DNA of 64,000 bases from contig NZ_CP042831.1 in the NCBI RefSeq assembly GCF_008000935.1, forward strand, positions 3,906,001 to 3,970,000, written 5' to 3'. This document shows positions 53,101 through 61,100 of this stretch, piece after piece. The stretch's first letter is position 1. Each line of letters opens with the position of its first letter. The notes under the pieces are model-generated. The model saw nothing but the letters and a program-made list of their open reading frames with translations. It ran no database searches and had not been told where the DNA came from. Position numbers and translations under genes: made by a program. The DNA comes from Flavobacterium alkalisoli (lineage in GTDB: Bacteria > Bacteroidota > Bacteroidia > Flavobacteriales > Flavobacteriaceae).

Positions 53101-53514
53101 GAACAGAAAGACCCGCTTCTTATCTATAAGTTTGAGGCATTTGAACTGTTCAAGAAAACGCTTGACAGTATCAATAAAGATGTAATATCATTCCTTTTTA
53201 AAGGTGACTTACCATCTCAAAATGCTCAGCAAATACAGGACGCAAGACAACAGGTTCAGCAAAAAGAACAGTACACCGAAAGTAAGGAAGACGTTCTAAA
53301 TACAGATGAAATGGCTTCACAGGCACGCCAGGTATCTCAACAGAGCCAAAGCCGCCCTCAGGTTACTGAAACCATCGTTAGGGATGCTCCAAAAATTAAC
53401 CGTAACGACAACGTGACCATTAAACACGTTATGAGCGGTAAAACTGAAACCATGAAATACAAAAAGGCAGAAAGCCTTATTGCAACCGGTGAATGGGTTG
53501 TGGTTAACGACTAA
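50152..53514 (+). CDS. secA: Preprotein translocase ATPase SecA
   Basis: 1120 residues from MSLINSILKAFVGDKSQKDI. Helicase motifs: Walker A MQTGEGKTLVATLPLYL, DEVDSVLVDDARTPLIISG, TNMAGRGTDIKL and the RQLRGRAGRQGDPG motif VI; the preprotein-crosslinking and scaffold domains follow. It is longer than E. coli SecA (901) by insertions typical of Bacteroidetes, and the C-terminus has no zinc-binding Cys cluster, ending AESLIATGEWVVVND instead. It drives Sec-dependent export. The frame could begin 51 bases earlier, but the promoter sits there. Confidence 0.97.
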   Translation: MSLINSILKAFVGDKSQKDIKAIQPLISKSKTYEQALSQLSNDELRAKTIYFKDMIREARADKDAKIASYQQEVEKTEDIDAREDIYASIDALEKEAYDISEKVLMDILPEAFAVVKETARRFKENSTITVKATPKDIEFSATKPYITIEGDNALWSNTWNAAGKEITWDMIHYDVQLIGGIVLHQGKIAEMQTGEGKTLVATLPLYLNALTGNGVHLVTVNDYLARRDSTWKAPLFEFHGMTVDCIDNHQPNSEGRRKAYAADITYGTNNEFGFDYLRDNMAHSPNDLVQRKHNFAIVDEVDSVLVDDARTPLIISGPVPQGDRHEFNELKPKVDNLYNLQRTLINGVLAEAKKLIKEGNTKEGGFLLLRAHRGLPKNKALIKFLSEEGVKQLLQKTENHYMQDNNREMHKIDEALYFVIEEKNNQVELTDNGIQFLSQDTDKDFFILPDIGTAIANIEKQKLSKDDEAEAKEELFKDFTIKSERIHTLTQLLKAYTLFEKDVEYVIMDNKIMIVDEQTGRIMDGRRYSDGLHQAIEAKENVKIEAATQTFATITLQNYFRMYNKLGGMTGTAVTEAGEFWEIYKLDVVEIPTNRPIARKDQHDLIYRTMREKFNAVIEDVTQLSNAGRPVLIGTTSVEISELLSRMLKMRNVPHNVLNAKLHKKEAEIVAEAGKPGVVTIATNMAGRGTDIKLTPEVKAAGGLAIIGTERHDSRRVDRQLRGRAGRQGDPGSSQFYVSLEDNLMRLFGSERVAKIMDRMGLKEGEVIQHSMMTKSIERAQKKVEENNFGVRKRLLEYDDVMNAQREVVYKRRRHALFGERLKVDIANMMYDVAEVISENNKLSNDFKNFEFELIRNFSISSPVSESEFAKLSARDITGKVYKAASQAYHDKNERNAAEAFIVIKNVYENNEGQYERIVVPFTDGVKSLNVVTNLEKAYQSEGKTLINDFEKNITLAIVDEAWKKHLRKMDELKQSVQLAVHEQKDPLLIYKFEAFELFKKTLDSINKDVISFLFKGDLPSQNAQQIQDARQQVQQKEQYTESKEDVLNTDEMASQARQVSQQSQSRPQVTETIVRDAPKINRNDNVTIKHVMSGKTETMKYKKAESLIATGEWVVVND

Positions 53515-53535
53515 TCAGATTTTCATTCTATAGAT

Positions 53536-53570
53536 TAAAAAGTCCTGCTATATAGCGGGACTTTTTATTA
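53536..53570 (+). terminator. secA terminator
   Basis: AAAAAGTCCTGCT pairs with AGCGGGACTTTTT (one T-G), then ATTATTATTTTT. Confidence 0.9.
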
Positions 53571-53607
53571 TTATTTTTGCCTAACCAAATAACAAGATAC
53601 TTTAACC

Positions 53608-54195
53608 ATGAAAAAAATTTTCTTATTTACATTTCTTATTTTATCGGTAACTAATTTTTACAGTCAGGACGAAAAAAAATTAGTGTCGCGAGCTAATGAA
53701 ATGCATAATTACTCCATACAGGGAAATAACAGAATTGTTATTGAAGAATATATTTATCCCGGTGTTTATGAATCTGTTGACAAAGAAGATGTAATTGCCT
53801 TTTTAGAAAACACTAAAGAATTTAATAATGAAGAAGCAGAAGAATTCGGTTACAGAGACTACAAAGTTGTTCCTGTAGATATTAAACCAAATTTTGAATT
53901 CAGTATATTTACAAAAATTGATGATGGTTATTACTGCTATGTGAAATATAACGGATCATCAAAATTTGTATATAAAGATAAGATAAATCAAGACGAACGT
54001 GCAGAATTAGTTGAAGGACATAAAAGACTAAGCAGGGCCGATGAAGCTTATTTTGACGTAGAAGCCAATGCCATAGTTACAAAGTCAACTATATACAATA
54101 TTGCCATCTGCAATAAAAAATCAAACTTCAAATGGACTTTCTGTAATATTTCAGACATTGACCCTGCTCTTAGGGCGCAAATAAAAACACAATAA
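53608..54195 (+). CDS. Secreted protein of unknown function (paralog 1)
   Basis: 195 residues. A signal peptide ends near residue 19 (NFYSQ). The mature part starts with an EKKLVSRANEMHNYSIQGNN helix and has IKPNFEFSIFTKIDDGYYCY, a segment shared with the next gene (PPNFTFGEIKKIDDGWYSL). It is predicted soluble, periplasmic or extracellular. The family is not recognised. It is 23 bases upstream of its paralog; both are probably one operon. Confidence 0.75.
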   Translation: MKKIFLFTFLILSVTNFYSQDEKKLVSRANEMHNYSIQGNNRIVIEEYIYPGVYESVDKEDVIAFLENTKEFNNEEAEEFGYRDYKVVPVDIKPNFEFSIFTKIDDGYYCYVKYNGSSKFVYKDKINQDERAELVEGHKRLSRADEAYFDVEANAIVTKSTIYNIAICNKKSNFKWTFCNISDIDPALRAQIKTQ

Positions 54196-54218
54196 TAAAC
54201 TAACATAATTTATCTTTA

Positions 54219-54794
54219 ATGAAAAAACACCTTATCACACTTATCTTACTATTAGTCGCTTTTTCAGTATTTTCACAGGATAGAGAATCCATGGAAAAGA
54301 GAGCCGGCGAAATGTATAACAGCATTGCAGACGGTAATTTTGATCAGCTAATGGATTACACCTATTCAAAGCTTTTTGAAATAGCTCCAAGAGATATCAT
54401 ACTCAAAAGCTTTAAACAAATGCTTGAAGGAAATGAAGAGTTCAAAATAAAAATAATAAACATACCTCCTAACTTTACTTTCGGTGAAATTAAAAAAATT
54501 GATGATGGCTGGTACAGCCTTATCAAACATGACTTAAAAATGGAGATGATATTTACAGAGAAAATAGAAAGCGACGAGAAAGAACTAATGATAGATATTT
54601 TTAAGGAAACCATGGAAACTGAAAGCGTTAGCTTTAATGATGAAACCAACACTATGACGATTACAAAAAAATCTACAATGATTGCTATTTTCGATAGCTA
54701 TACTAACAAACAATGGTCTTTTATAAATAAATCTAAAAGTCCTTTAATGGAAAAACTTTTTAGTAAAGAAGTACGAAAAGAATTAAACCTATAA
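54219..54794 (+). CDS. Secreted protein of unknown function (paralog 2)
   Basis: 191 residues. A signal peptide ends near residue 20 (SVFSQ). It has the same layout as paralog 1: an N-terminal helical MEKRAGEMYNSIADGNFDQL segment, the PNFTFGEIKKIDDGWY motif and a C-terminal FNDETNTMTITKKSTMIAIF part. Tandem duplication with divergence is clear. It ends at a strong terminator. Confidence 0.75.
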   Translation: MKKHLITLILLLVAFSVFSQDRESMEKRAGEMYNSIADGNFDQLMDYTYSKLFEIAPRDIILKSFKQMLEGNEEFKIKIINIPPNFTFGEIKKIDDGWYSLIKHDLKMEMIFTEKIESDEKELMIDIFKETMETESVSFNDETNTMTITKKSTMIAIFDSYTNKQWSFINKSKSPLMEKLFSKEVRKELNL

Positions 54795-54812
54795 AATCGT
54801 AACAGTATATCA

Positions 54813-54840
54813 CAAAAGCCCTTTTTTAAGGGCTTTTTGC
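54813..54840 (+). terminator. Terminator after the secreted paralogs
   Basis: AAAAGCCCTT and AAGGGCTTTT form a 10-bp perfect stem around TTTT. Confidence 0.92.
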
Positions 54841-54873
54841 ATTTTTCACAGTAGGTAATCCTTTACTTTTCCT

Positions 54874-54881
54874 TATTTTTG
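54874..54881 (+). promoter_or_regulatory. -7 promoter box TATTTTTG
   Basis: Exact TAnnTTTG match 43 bases before the ATG of the antiporter gene. Confidence 0.5.
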
Positions 54882-54924
54882 AGAAAATCTGATTTCACCC
54901 CACTTTTAGCATCTATACAAGCCT

Positions 54925-56166
54925 ATGGAATTATACTATTCTCTCTCAGTACTGATAGTATTAGCATCTTTTTTTGCCTATTTTAATGTACGGTTCTTAA
55001 AGCTACCCTCAACAATCGGTATCATGGTAATTGCTATGGCGGTATCCATATTTCTGGTAGTTTTTGGTAATGTATTCCCTAACACGCTTAACCATATCTC
55101 TTCACTTATATCAAAGTTCGATTTTACCGAACTCCTTATGGGAGCCATGCTTAACTTCATGCTTTTTGCAGGGGCCATTCACATCAACCTCAAAGACCTT
55201 AGGGAACAAAGGTTACCCATTATGGTATTCTCAACCGTAAGTGTTGTAATATCAACCTTTGTGGTAGGTACGTTTTTATATTACCTCACGCCTTTTTTAC
55301 ACTTAAGTATACCTTACTCCTATTGCCTGCTGTTTGGGGCATTAATATCCCCAACTGATCCTGTTGCGGTATTGAGTATACTAAAGGAAGTTAAGGTGCG
55401 TAAATCACTTGAAACCAAAATTGCAGGAGAATCGTTATTTAACGACGGTATGGCTATCGTAGCATTTGCCGTAATACTAAATATTGCTCAGGATAATGAG
55501 TACACTCCTACTGTATTTAATGTGCTATGGCTATTTTTAAGGGAAGCTGGCGGAGGGTTCTTACTCGGAGTCCTATTGGGTATAGGAGCCGCTAAAGCCA
55601 TGCGAAAAATAGACGATTACAAGGTATCGGTACTTATTACACTGTCTGTTGTCATGGGAGGTTACCTTATAGCTTCTGCCCTGCACATATCAGGGCCGCT
55701 TACCATGGTTTTTGCCGGATTGATTATCGGTAACTTTAAAAAGACATCCGTAATGTCGCCAACAACTAAAGATTACCTTGACAAGTTTTGGGAATTAAAC
55801 GATGAAATACTCAATGCCGTTTTATTCCTTTTTATAGGTTTTAATCTTTTAATGGTAACCGATATAAACAATTACTGGTTACCGGGCCTTGCCTGTGTAA
55901 TTGTGGTACTGCTGGCGCGTTATGTTTCAATATGGCTGCCTACATTAATAATACCATTTAAAAAGAAATTTAACAGCAACACCATAAAAATTCTTGTTTG
56001 GGGCGGACTCAGAGGCGGTGTATCTATTGCCTTAGCACTGTCTATAGATGATGTTCCTTACAAAAATGACATTATAGCCATTACCTATTTTGTTGTGGTG
56101 TTCTCTATACTGGTACAGGGATTATCTATTGCCAAGATAGCAGGAAAGCTACTTGGCAAGAAATAA
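54925..56166 (+). CDS. CPA1-family Na+/H+ antiporter (NhaP-like)
   Basis: 413 residues with about 12 membrane spans. The ion-binding motifs are ALISPTDPVAVLSILKEV and AGESLFNDGMAIVAFAV (conserved Asp in the ND pair), with a late GGLRGGVSIALALS segment, all typical of CPA1 exchangers. It extrudes Na+ (or K+) against protons for pH and salt balance. It is not followed by the long cytoplasmic tail of some NhaP proteins. Its stop is immediately next to that of the convergent FAD gene. Confidence 0.93.
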   Translation: MELYYSLSVLIVLASFFAYFNVRFLKLPSTIGIMVIAMAVSIFLVVFGNVFPNTLNHISSLISKFDFTELLMGAMLNFMLFAGAIHINLKDLREQRLPIMVFSTVSVVISTFVVGTFLYYLTPFLHLSIPYSYCLLFGALISPTDPVAVLSILKEVKVRKSLETKIAGESLFNDGMAIVAFAVILNIAQDNEYTPTVFNVLWLFLREAGGGFLLGVLLGIGAAKAMRKIDDYKVSVLITLSVVMGGYLIASALHISGPLTMVFAGLIIGNFKKTSVMSPTTKDYLDKFWELNDEILNAVLFLFIGFNLLMVTDINNYWLPGLACVIVVLLARYVSIWLPTLIIPFKKKFNSNTIKILVWGGLRGGVSIALALSIDDVPYKNDIIAITYFVVVFSILVQGLSIAKIAGKLLGKK

Positions 56167-57579
56167 CTACGCCATATTATCAGGTAATACCTTACCCGGA
56201 TTAAGCACATTATTAGGATCGAATATCTTCTTGATGCTTTTCATTAATTGAAGCTGAGTGTCATTAAAAGCTATATCCATATAGTTTTTTTGCACATAGC
56301 CTATACCATGTTCTCCCGATAGTGTTCCTTTTAAAGAAACGGTCAGTTCAAATATTTCACGTATTCCTTTAGGTACTTCAGTTTTCCAGTTTTCATCAGT
56401 CATGTCACCTTTAATGATGTTTACATGCAGATTACCATCACCGGCATGCCCGTAACAAACCGAATGAAATCCATATTTCTTACCTATGGATTTTATTCCG
56501 GCCAAAAGTGTTGGCAGTTCATACCTGGGCACTACTGTGTCCTCTTCCTTATATATCGAGTTAGATTTTACAGCCTCACCTACTGCCCTTCTCATTTTCC
56601 AAAGTGCATTCTTCTGGTCTTCGGTATCGGCAAACAGAATCTCATCTATTTCAAACTGCTCGAGTACTCCGGTAATTTTTTCTGCATCGGCAAAAAGTAC
56701 GTCAGGATAATTACCATCTACCTCTATAAGCAGATGCGCCTCTACCTCATCTTTAATATCCAGGCTAACACCGTCAACATATCTAAGTGTCCAGTCTATG
56801 GCATCACGCTCCATAAATTCAAGGGCACTTGGCACTATACCCGCCCTAAAAATCTTTGCGACCGCTTCACAGGCCTGCCCTGCCTTAAAGAAAGGCACCA
56901 ACATCAATATATTATGGGAATTATCAGGCAATAGCTTCATCACTATTTTGGTAATAACACCAAGTGTACCTTCGCTACCCACCATTAACTGGGTAAGATT
57001 ATATCCTGTTGAGTTCTTAAGGGTGTTGGCTCCTGTCCATATAACTTCTCCGGTAGGCAAAACCACTTCCAGATTAAGCACATAATCTTTGGTTACACCA
57101 TATTTTACAGCTCTCGCTCCGCCTGCGTTCTCAGCTACATTACCTCCTATGGTACAACTCCCCTGACTACTTGGATCGGGTGGGTAAAACAATCCTTTTT
57201 CCTTAACCGCTTCCCTAAATACCTGAGTTATAACAGCAGGCTCAACAACAGCCTGAAGGTTTTTTTCATCAATATCTATATTGGCAAAGCGCTCCATAGA
57301 AAGCCCAATACCACCATGAATACTAAGTGCACCACCACTAAGCCCTGTACGTCCGCCAATAGGGACAACAGGAATACCATATTGGTTAGCAAACTTCATT
57401 ATAGCAGCAACCTCATCAGTATTTCCCGGCTTAACCACAACCGAAGGAGGGAAAACATAATCTTCGGTCTCGTCATGCCCGTAATGGTTTCTTGTATCTG
57501 TATCTAAAAAAAGAAATGACCGCCCGACTATATTTTCAAGTCCGACAATCATTTCATTTGATAACGACTCAGTATTCAT
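56167..57579 (-). CDS. FAD-linked oxidase, GlcD / D-lactate dehydrogenase type
   Basis: 470 residues. FAD-binding domain (PIGGRTGLSGGALSIHGG; NVAENAGGARAVKYGVT) and the C-terminal substrate domain with GHAGDGNLHVNIIKG and LSGEHGIGYVQK. These flavoproteins oxidise D-lactate, glycolate or D-2-hydroxy acids and pass electrons to quinone or cytochrome. The exact substrate is not decidable. It abuts the stop of the antiporter gene with no gap, so neither gene has a private terminator. Confidence 0.93.
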   Translation of the reverse strand: MNTESLSNEMIVGLENIVGRSFLFLDTDTRNHYGHDETEDYVFPPSVVVKPGNTDEVAAIMKFANQYGIPVVPIGGRTGLSGGALSIHGGIGLSMERFANIDIDEKNLQAVVEPAVITQVFREAVKEKGLFYPPDPSSQGSCTIGGNVAENAGGARAVKYGVTKDYVLNLEVVLPTGEVIWTGANTLKNSTGYNLTQLMVGSEGTLGVITKIVMKLLPDNSHNILMLVPFFKAGQACEAVAKIFRAGIVPSALEFMERDAIDWTLRYVDGVSLDIKDEVEAHLLIEVDGNYPDVLFADAEKITGVLEQFEIDEILFADTEDQKNALWKMRRAVGEAVKSNSIYKEEDTVVPRYELPTLLAGIKSIGKKYGFHSVCYGHAGDGNLHVNIIKGDMTDENWKTEVPKGIREIFELTVSLKGTLSGEHGIGYVQKNYMDIAFNDTQLQLMKSIKKIFDPNNVLNPGKVLPDNMA

Positions 57580-57604
57580 AGTTTTTCATGTATGTATTAC
57601 ACAT

Positions 57605-57612
57605 CAAAAATA
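57605..57612 (-). promoter_or_regulatory. -7 promoter box TATTTTTG
   Basis: Exact TAnnTTTG on the minus strand, 25 bases upstream of the ATG of the FAD oxidase gene. Confidence 0.55.
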
Positions 57613-57646
57613 CTATAAAAACAAGCCTTAAAAAAATATACAAGTA

Positions 57647-58075
57647 CTAATAAAACATCTTTCTGTTCTTCCTGCATATAACATGATCCAAAGAGTATTT
57701 ACCGCTGCCTGTAACCAATAACATTACATACACCATAAGATAAATACCTCCCAACTCCTGACGCTCAAAACCATCAGAGCCATGTATCATAAATACTGCA
57801 ACCACCATGGTAACAATTAAAGGAATAACAACCAATCGGGTTGCAAGGCCTATAATAAGCAAGGCAGAGCATACTACCTCTGCAAAAATTACCATTGTTA
57901 GTGTAACAACAGGACCAAAATTAAAAGGATCTGCAAACTGTACAGGATCATCTGATAATAAAAGGTCTATTTTTTTTAGCCCATGCGTAAGCATAAAACA
58001 GGCTATCGTAATTCTAACTAAAAAAATAACAAAATTGTATAACTTCTTTTCTCTTGTTGTTTCAAAAATCCACAT
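57647..58075 (-). CDS. DoxX-family membrane protein
   Basis: 142 residues with four hydrophobic spans (VRITIACFMLTHGLKKIDLL; VVTLTMVIFAEVVCSALLII; VIPLIVTMVVAVFMIHGSDG; GIYLMVYVMLLVTGSGKYSL). The HGLKK and GLATR motifs are those of DoxX proteins, small membrane subunits linked to oxidoreductases. The specific activity is unknown. A RBS-like AAGGAA lies upstream; a small reading frame precedes it. Confidence 0.88.
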   Translation of the reverse strand: MWIFETTREKKLYNFVIFLVRITIACFMLTHGLKKIDLLLSDDPVQFADPFNFGPVVTLTMVIFAEVVCSALLIIGLATRLVVIPLIVTMVVAVFMIHGSDGFERQELGGIYLMVYVMLLVTGSGKYSLDHVICRKNRKMFY

Positions 58076-58096
58076 AATTAAATTCCTTATTTTATG

Positions 58097-58270
58097 TTAA
58101 GCGGGGAAATTGCTGTTACATCTGTGGGGGAATTTGTTATTTTTTACCGGAATAGGTACCGGCTTTAATTTTGTGGGGAGTTGGGCACTGGTAGTATCAA
58201 AAACTACAAGCCTGGCTGATCTTAGTAATTTCACTAAAACCGAACCAGCTAATTGCTTAATTCTATACAT
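58097..58270 (-). CDS. Possible 57-residue basic small protein upstream of DoxX
   Basis: Starts MYRIKQLAGSVLVKLLRSAR, then a VVFDTTS strand and a Pro/Lys-rich tail ending HRCNSNFPA. The stop is followed 21 bases later by the DoxX ATG with an AAGGAA between, so an operon is plausible. Codon use is like that of the neighbours. The opposite strand also holds an open frame of similar length. The family is not recognised; if it is not a gene, the 308 bases between DoxX and the AEC transporter hold nothing else clear. Confidence 0.45.
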   Translation of the reverse strand: MYRIKQLAGSVLVKLLRSARLVVFDTTSAQLPTKLKPVPIPVKNNKFPHRCNSNFPA

Positions 58271-58383
58271 TTTAACCGAGTTTAGATGGATATATAAACT
58301 TAAGGAAAATGCTACAAAAAAAATCAAAATAGATTAATAAAAACAATATTAATATGGATTGTTAGAAATATAACTAAGCACTA

Positions 58384-59307
58384 TTAATAATTAAGAAGTA
58401 ACCAATACCAAAAATCCATAGTTATAAAGGATAGCGGTATACCTACCCCCACCATCATACCGGCAAGTTTTGGTTTTAATCCGTAAGCTGACGCTAGTAC
58501 AGCAGCGGTTACCATTGGCCCCATTGCCGATTCTATTACCGATACATCTGCCGCCAATCCTTTACCTCCCAAAAAGACTTTATAAATGGTAAAAATAATA
58601 GCAGGCATAAGGATAAGTTTAAAGAAGAGCCCTATATAAAGTGAGTTCCAGTATTTGCTTTTTCTGTCGATCTTAAGCTGCATACCAACAGCTACAAGTG
58701 CTAACGGTGCCGTTGTGCGGCAAATACTCATTAGTACTGACTGTATATCATCCGTAAAATCAAACCCTGATAAATTCATGCAGGCACTAATTAAAAAAGC
58801 AATAAAAGGCGGAAATGAAAATACTTTCTTCAGGATGTCACCTGCCCCCGACCCTGCAGCTTTCATCTTAAGCGAGTGTGTTGCCGCTATTACAATCCCT
58901 AAGGTAGCCATAACCACAAAAGTACCCGCCTGATCTAAAACAATTGCTGTTTGTAACCCCGGTTTACCAAAAAGGGCTTCCACTACAGGAAAACCTATAA
59001 AGGCCGTATTACCCAATCCCCCCGTTAAAATGAGGCAACCGGTTAGCTTTTTAGACCAGCCCAGCCATTTACCTAAAGCGGTAAAGAACACATAAGCAAA
59101 GGCAAAGCCTATCCACGACGTAAATAACGGAAAGAACAAAGCTCCCGAAAGTACTATTTTAGGTATGAAATATAAACTTAAAGCCGGTAAGGATATATAA
59201 ATTACATACTGATTTAATGTTGCATGACCATTAACAGGGAATACACGCAGCTTTTGAAGCAAAACTCCCAGTATAAGACAAATAAAGATTAAAATAACAT
59301 TATCCAT
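58384..59307 (-). CDS. AEC-family (auxin efflux carrier-like) transporter
   Basis: 307 residues from MDNVILIFICLILGVLLQKL, with about ten spans and the two-half layout of the AEC family (FIGFPVVEALFGKPGLQTAI; VESAMGPMVTAAVLASAYGL in the second half). Members export malate, other organic anions or auxin-like compounds. A TTG six bases upstream is possible, but the ATG overlaps the stop of the preceding small gene by eight bases, a normal coupling distance. Confidence 0.88.
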   Translation of the reverse strand: MDNVILIFICLILGVLLQKLRVFPVNGHATLNQYVIYISLPALSLYFIPKIVLSGALFFPLFTSWIGFAFAYVFFTALGKWLGWSKKLTGCLILTGGLGNTAFIGFPVVEALFGKPGLQTAIVLDQAGTFVVMATLGIVIAATHSLKMKAAGSGAGDILKKVFSFPPFIAFLISACMNLSGFDFTDDIQSVLMSICRTTAPLALVAVGMQLKIDRKSKYWNSLYIGLFFKLILMPAIIFTIYKVFLGGKGLAADVSVIESAMGPMVTAAVLASAYGLKPKLAGMMVGVGIPLSFITMDFWYWLLLNY

Positions 59308-59545
59308 TATCAACAGGGGCAGTTAGGGGGTTACTTAAAATAAGAGTAAATTTCTTACTAAAAAGCAATATAACTACAAATGCTGAAAAACTAAAACTTA
59401 AGAGATGAAAAAAATGTAAAACCTGAATATTCGTCGGTAAACTTATATTAAGATAAAAGATCATCGTGAATAATAAAACAATCGCTAATAAGTAAAACAA
59501 CTTATTAGTCACAAAACCAAAAGTATTGTTTTGTGTCACAATCAT
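59300..59545 (-). CDS. Small membrane protein with two spans
   Basis: 81 residues. Two hydrophobic segments (FYLLAIVLLFTMIFYLNISL; LLSFSFSAFVVILLFSKKF) are separated by a short polar loop, with a basic turn after the second. No family is recognised. Its end overlaps the start of the AEC transporter gene by eight bases, which suggests a translationally coupled partner or a short leader protein. The reading frame is not much longer than chance allows in AT-rich DNA. Confidence 0.55.
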   Translation of the reverse strand: MIVTQNNTFGFVTNKLFYLLAIVLLFTMIFYLNISLPTNIQVLHFFHLLSFSFSAFVVILLFSKKFTLILSNPLTAPVDNG

Positions 59546-59733
59546 TTAATTTCTGTGGTAGTTTTGTAGTTATATGTTAAAGACAAATATATACTTTAAT
59601 TCTTTTTTACCTAATTTTTAAATACAAACATTTTTTGATTGAGAATAGTACAATCTGATTACCTTAAGCTATCTTGAGCCCTGTCGGAAAAATTAGCTAA
59701 AAAAGCTTAATTTTACGGTATAAGAAAAAGAAA

Positions 59734-60823
59734 GTGAACAATCCTAAAGCCCATAAAACTGCCCTATACGAAAAAGAAGGTATTAACCAGCCTGAGAGTA
59801 TCAGCAAGGCTTCTATTGAAAACATTACCAAGCTAAGAAAAAAGCAACCTTCCGCTGTAGAGCTGATTGAAGGTATTCTTAAAAGCGATAAGACTGCGCT
59901 TAGCCGTGCCATTACTTTAATAGAAAGCACAAACCCCTCCCACCTTGAAAAGGCAAATGAGGTTATTGCAGGGTGTCTGCCTCATGCCAATAAATCTGTT
60001 CGTATAGGAATAACGGGGGTACCAGGTGTAGGAAAGAGTACTTTTATTGAGGCTTTTGGCAAACACCTTACCACAGCAGCTAGAAAGGTTGCCGTACTGG
60101 CCGTAGACCCAAGCAGTTCCTTATCCCATGGCAGCATACTGGGAGATAAAACCCCGCATGGAGGAACTGGTTAAGGACGAGAATGCATACATACGCCCTT
60201 CGGCCTCCGGAGATACTTTAGGAGGTGTGGCACGTAAAACCCGTGAAGCTATTATTTTATGTGAAGCATGCGGGTTTGATACCATAATTATAGAGACTGT
60301 AGGTGTAGGGCAAAGTGAAACCGCCGTACATAGTATGGTAGACTTTTTCCTATTACTAAAAATAGCCGGTGCCGGAGACGAGCTTCAGGGCATTAAGCGC
60401 GGTATTATGGAAATGGCCGACCTTATAGTAATCAACAAAGCGGACGGCGACAATATCAAAAAAGCAAGACTTGCCAAAACCGAATTTAACAGGGCGCTTC
60501 ATCTTTTCCCTGCAAAAACATCGGGGTGGCAACCTAAGGTTACCACATGCAGTGCTGTTACTAAAGATGGTATTGACGATGTATGGAATATAATGAACGA
60601 CTACTTTACCCTTACCAAAGAAAACCATTACTTTGATAGCCGAAGAAGTGAGCAAAACAGCCACTGGCTTACCGAAACCATAAACGAACAGCTAAAAAAC
60701 CGTTTTTATAACAGGCCTGATATTGCGCAACTGCTTACAGAAAACAAAAAAGCGGTACAAAACAATGAAATTTCACCGTTTGTAGCCGCTCATATATTGT
60801 TAGAAAAGTATTTTAATAAATAA
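59734..60823 (+). pseudogene. meaB: MeaB-type GTPase gene, broken by one extra C (or sequencing error)
   Basis: The first frame (GTG start) gives [20 protein letters not shown] and [20 protein letters not shown], then stops at 60174. The second frame, from about 60150, continues [40 protein letters not shown] and VINKADGD to a normal end. Deleting one C from the CCCC run at 60152-60155 gives D-K-T-R-M-E-E-L, the exact family sequence, and one 362-residue protein. MeaB protects and reloads methylmalonyl-CoA mutase with adenosylcobalamin. Everything else in the gene is intact, so the break is recent or artefactual. Confidence 0.9.
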
Positions 60824-60835
60824 TAAGTCTAAACT

Positions 60836-61066
60836 TTATTCCTTTTCATAACGTTCCATTTCCCTGTCGTAAAAATTGTTAGCCTGCTCGATAAGACCCT
60901 CCATCTCGCTGTTTAGTTCATTCTCATCAAGATCTTCGGGTTCTTCAAGAAACTCCACCTCATCATCTTTAAGATTAATGATAAAACGCGGGTAATCAAG
61001 ATGTATAATGTATATATCTTCCGGATGATCTGTATTGTCTCCCAATAAAAATTTAGGTAATTCCAT
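60836..61066 (-). CDS. Small acidic protein of unknown function
   Basis: 76 residues, MELPKFLLGDNTDHPEDIYI with a hydrophobic YPRFIINL strand and a very acidic middle (FLEEPEDLDENELNSEMEG), ending in a helical MERYEKE. It looks like a small cytoplasmic protein that is recurrent in Flavobacteriia. No function is known. The gap to the convergent meaB end is 12 bases. Confidence 0.75.
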   Translation of the reverse strand: MELPKFLLGDNTDHPEDIYIIHLDYPRFIINLKDDEVEFLEEPEDLDENELNSEMEGLIEQANNFYDREMERYEKE

Positions 61067-61100
61067 AGTATCTGTTTATAAAAGTATGTCTTAAAAAAGC

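Noticed and set aside
56425..56934. 169-residue frame opposite the FAD oxidase
   Set aside because: Shadow frame with Cys/His/Tyr-rich noise; the minus-strand gene is full length and conserved.
58110..58337. 75-residue plus-strand frame between DoxX and the AEC transporter
   Set aside because: It lacks a promoter and spacing to any plus-strand gene; the minus-strand frame has operon context, so it was preferred, with low confidence.
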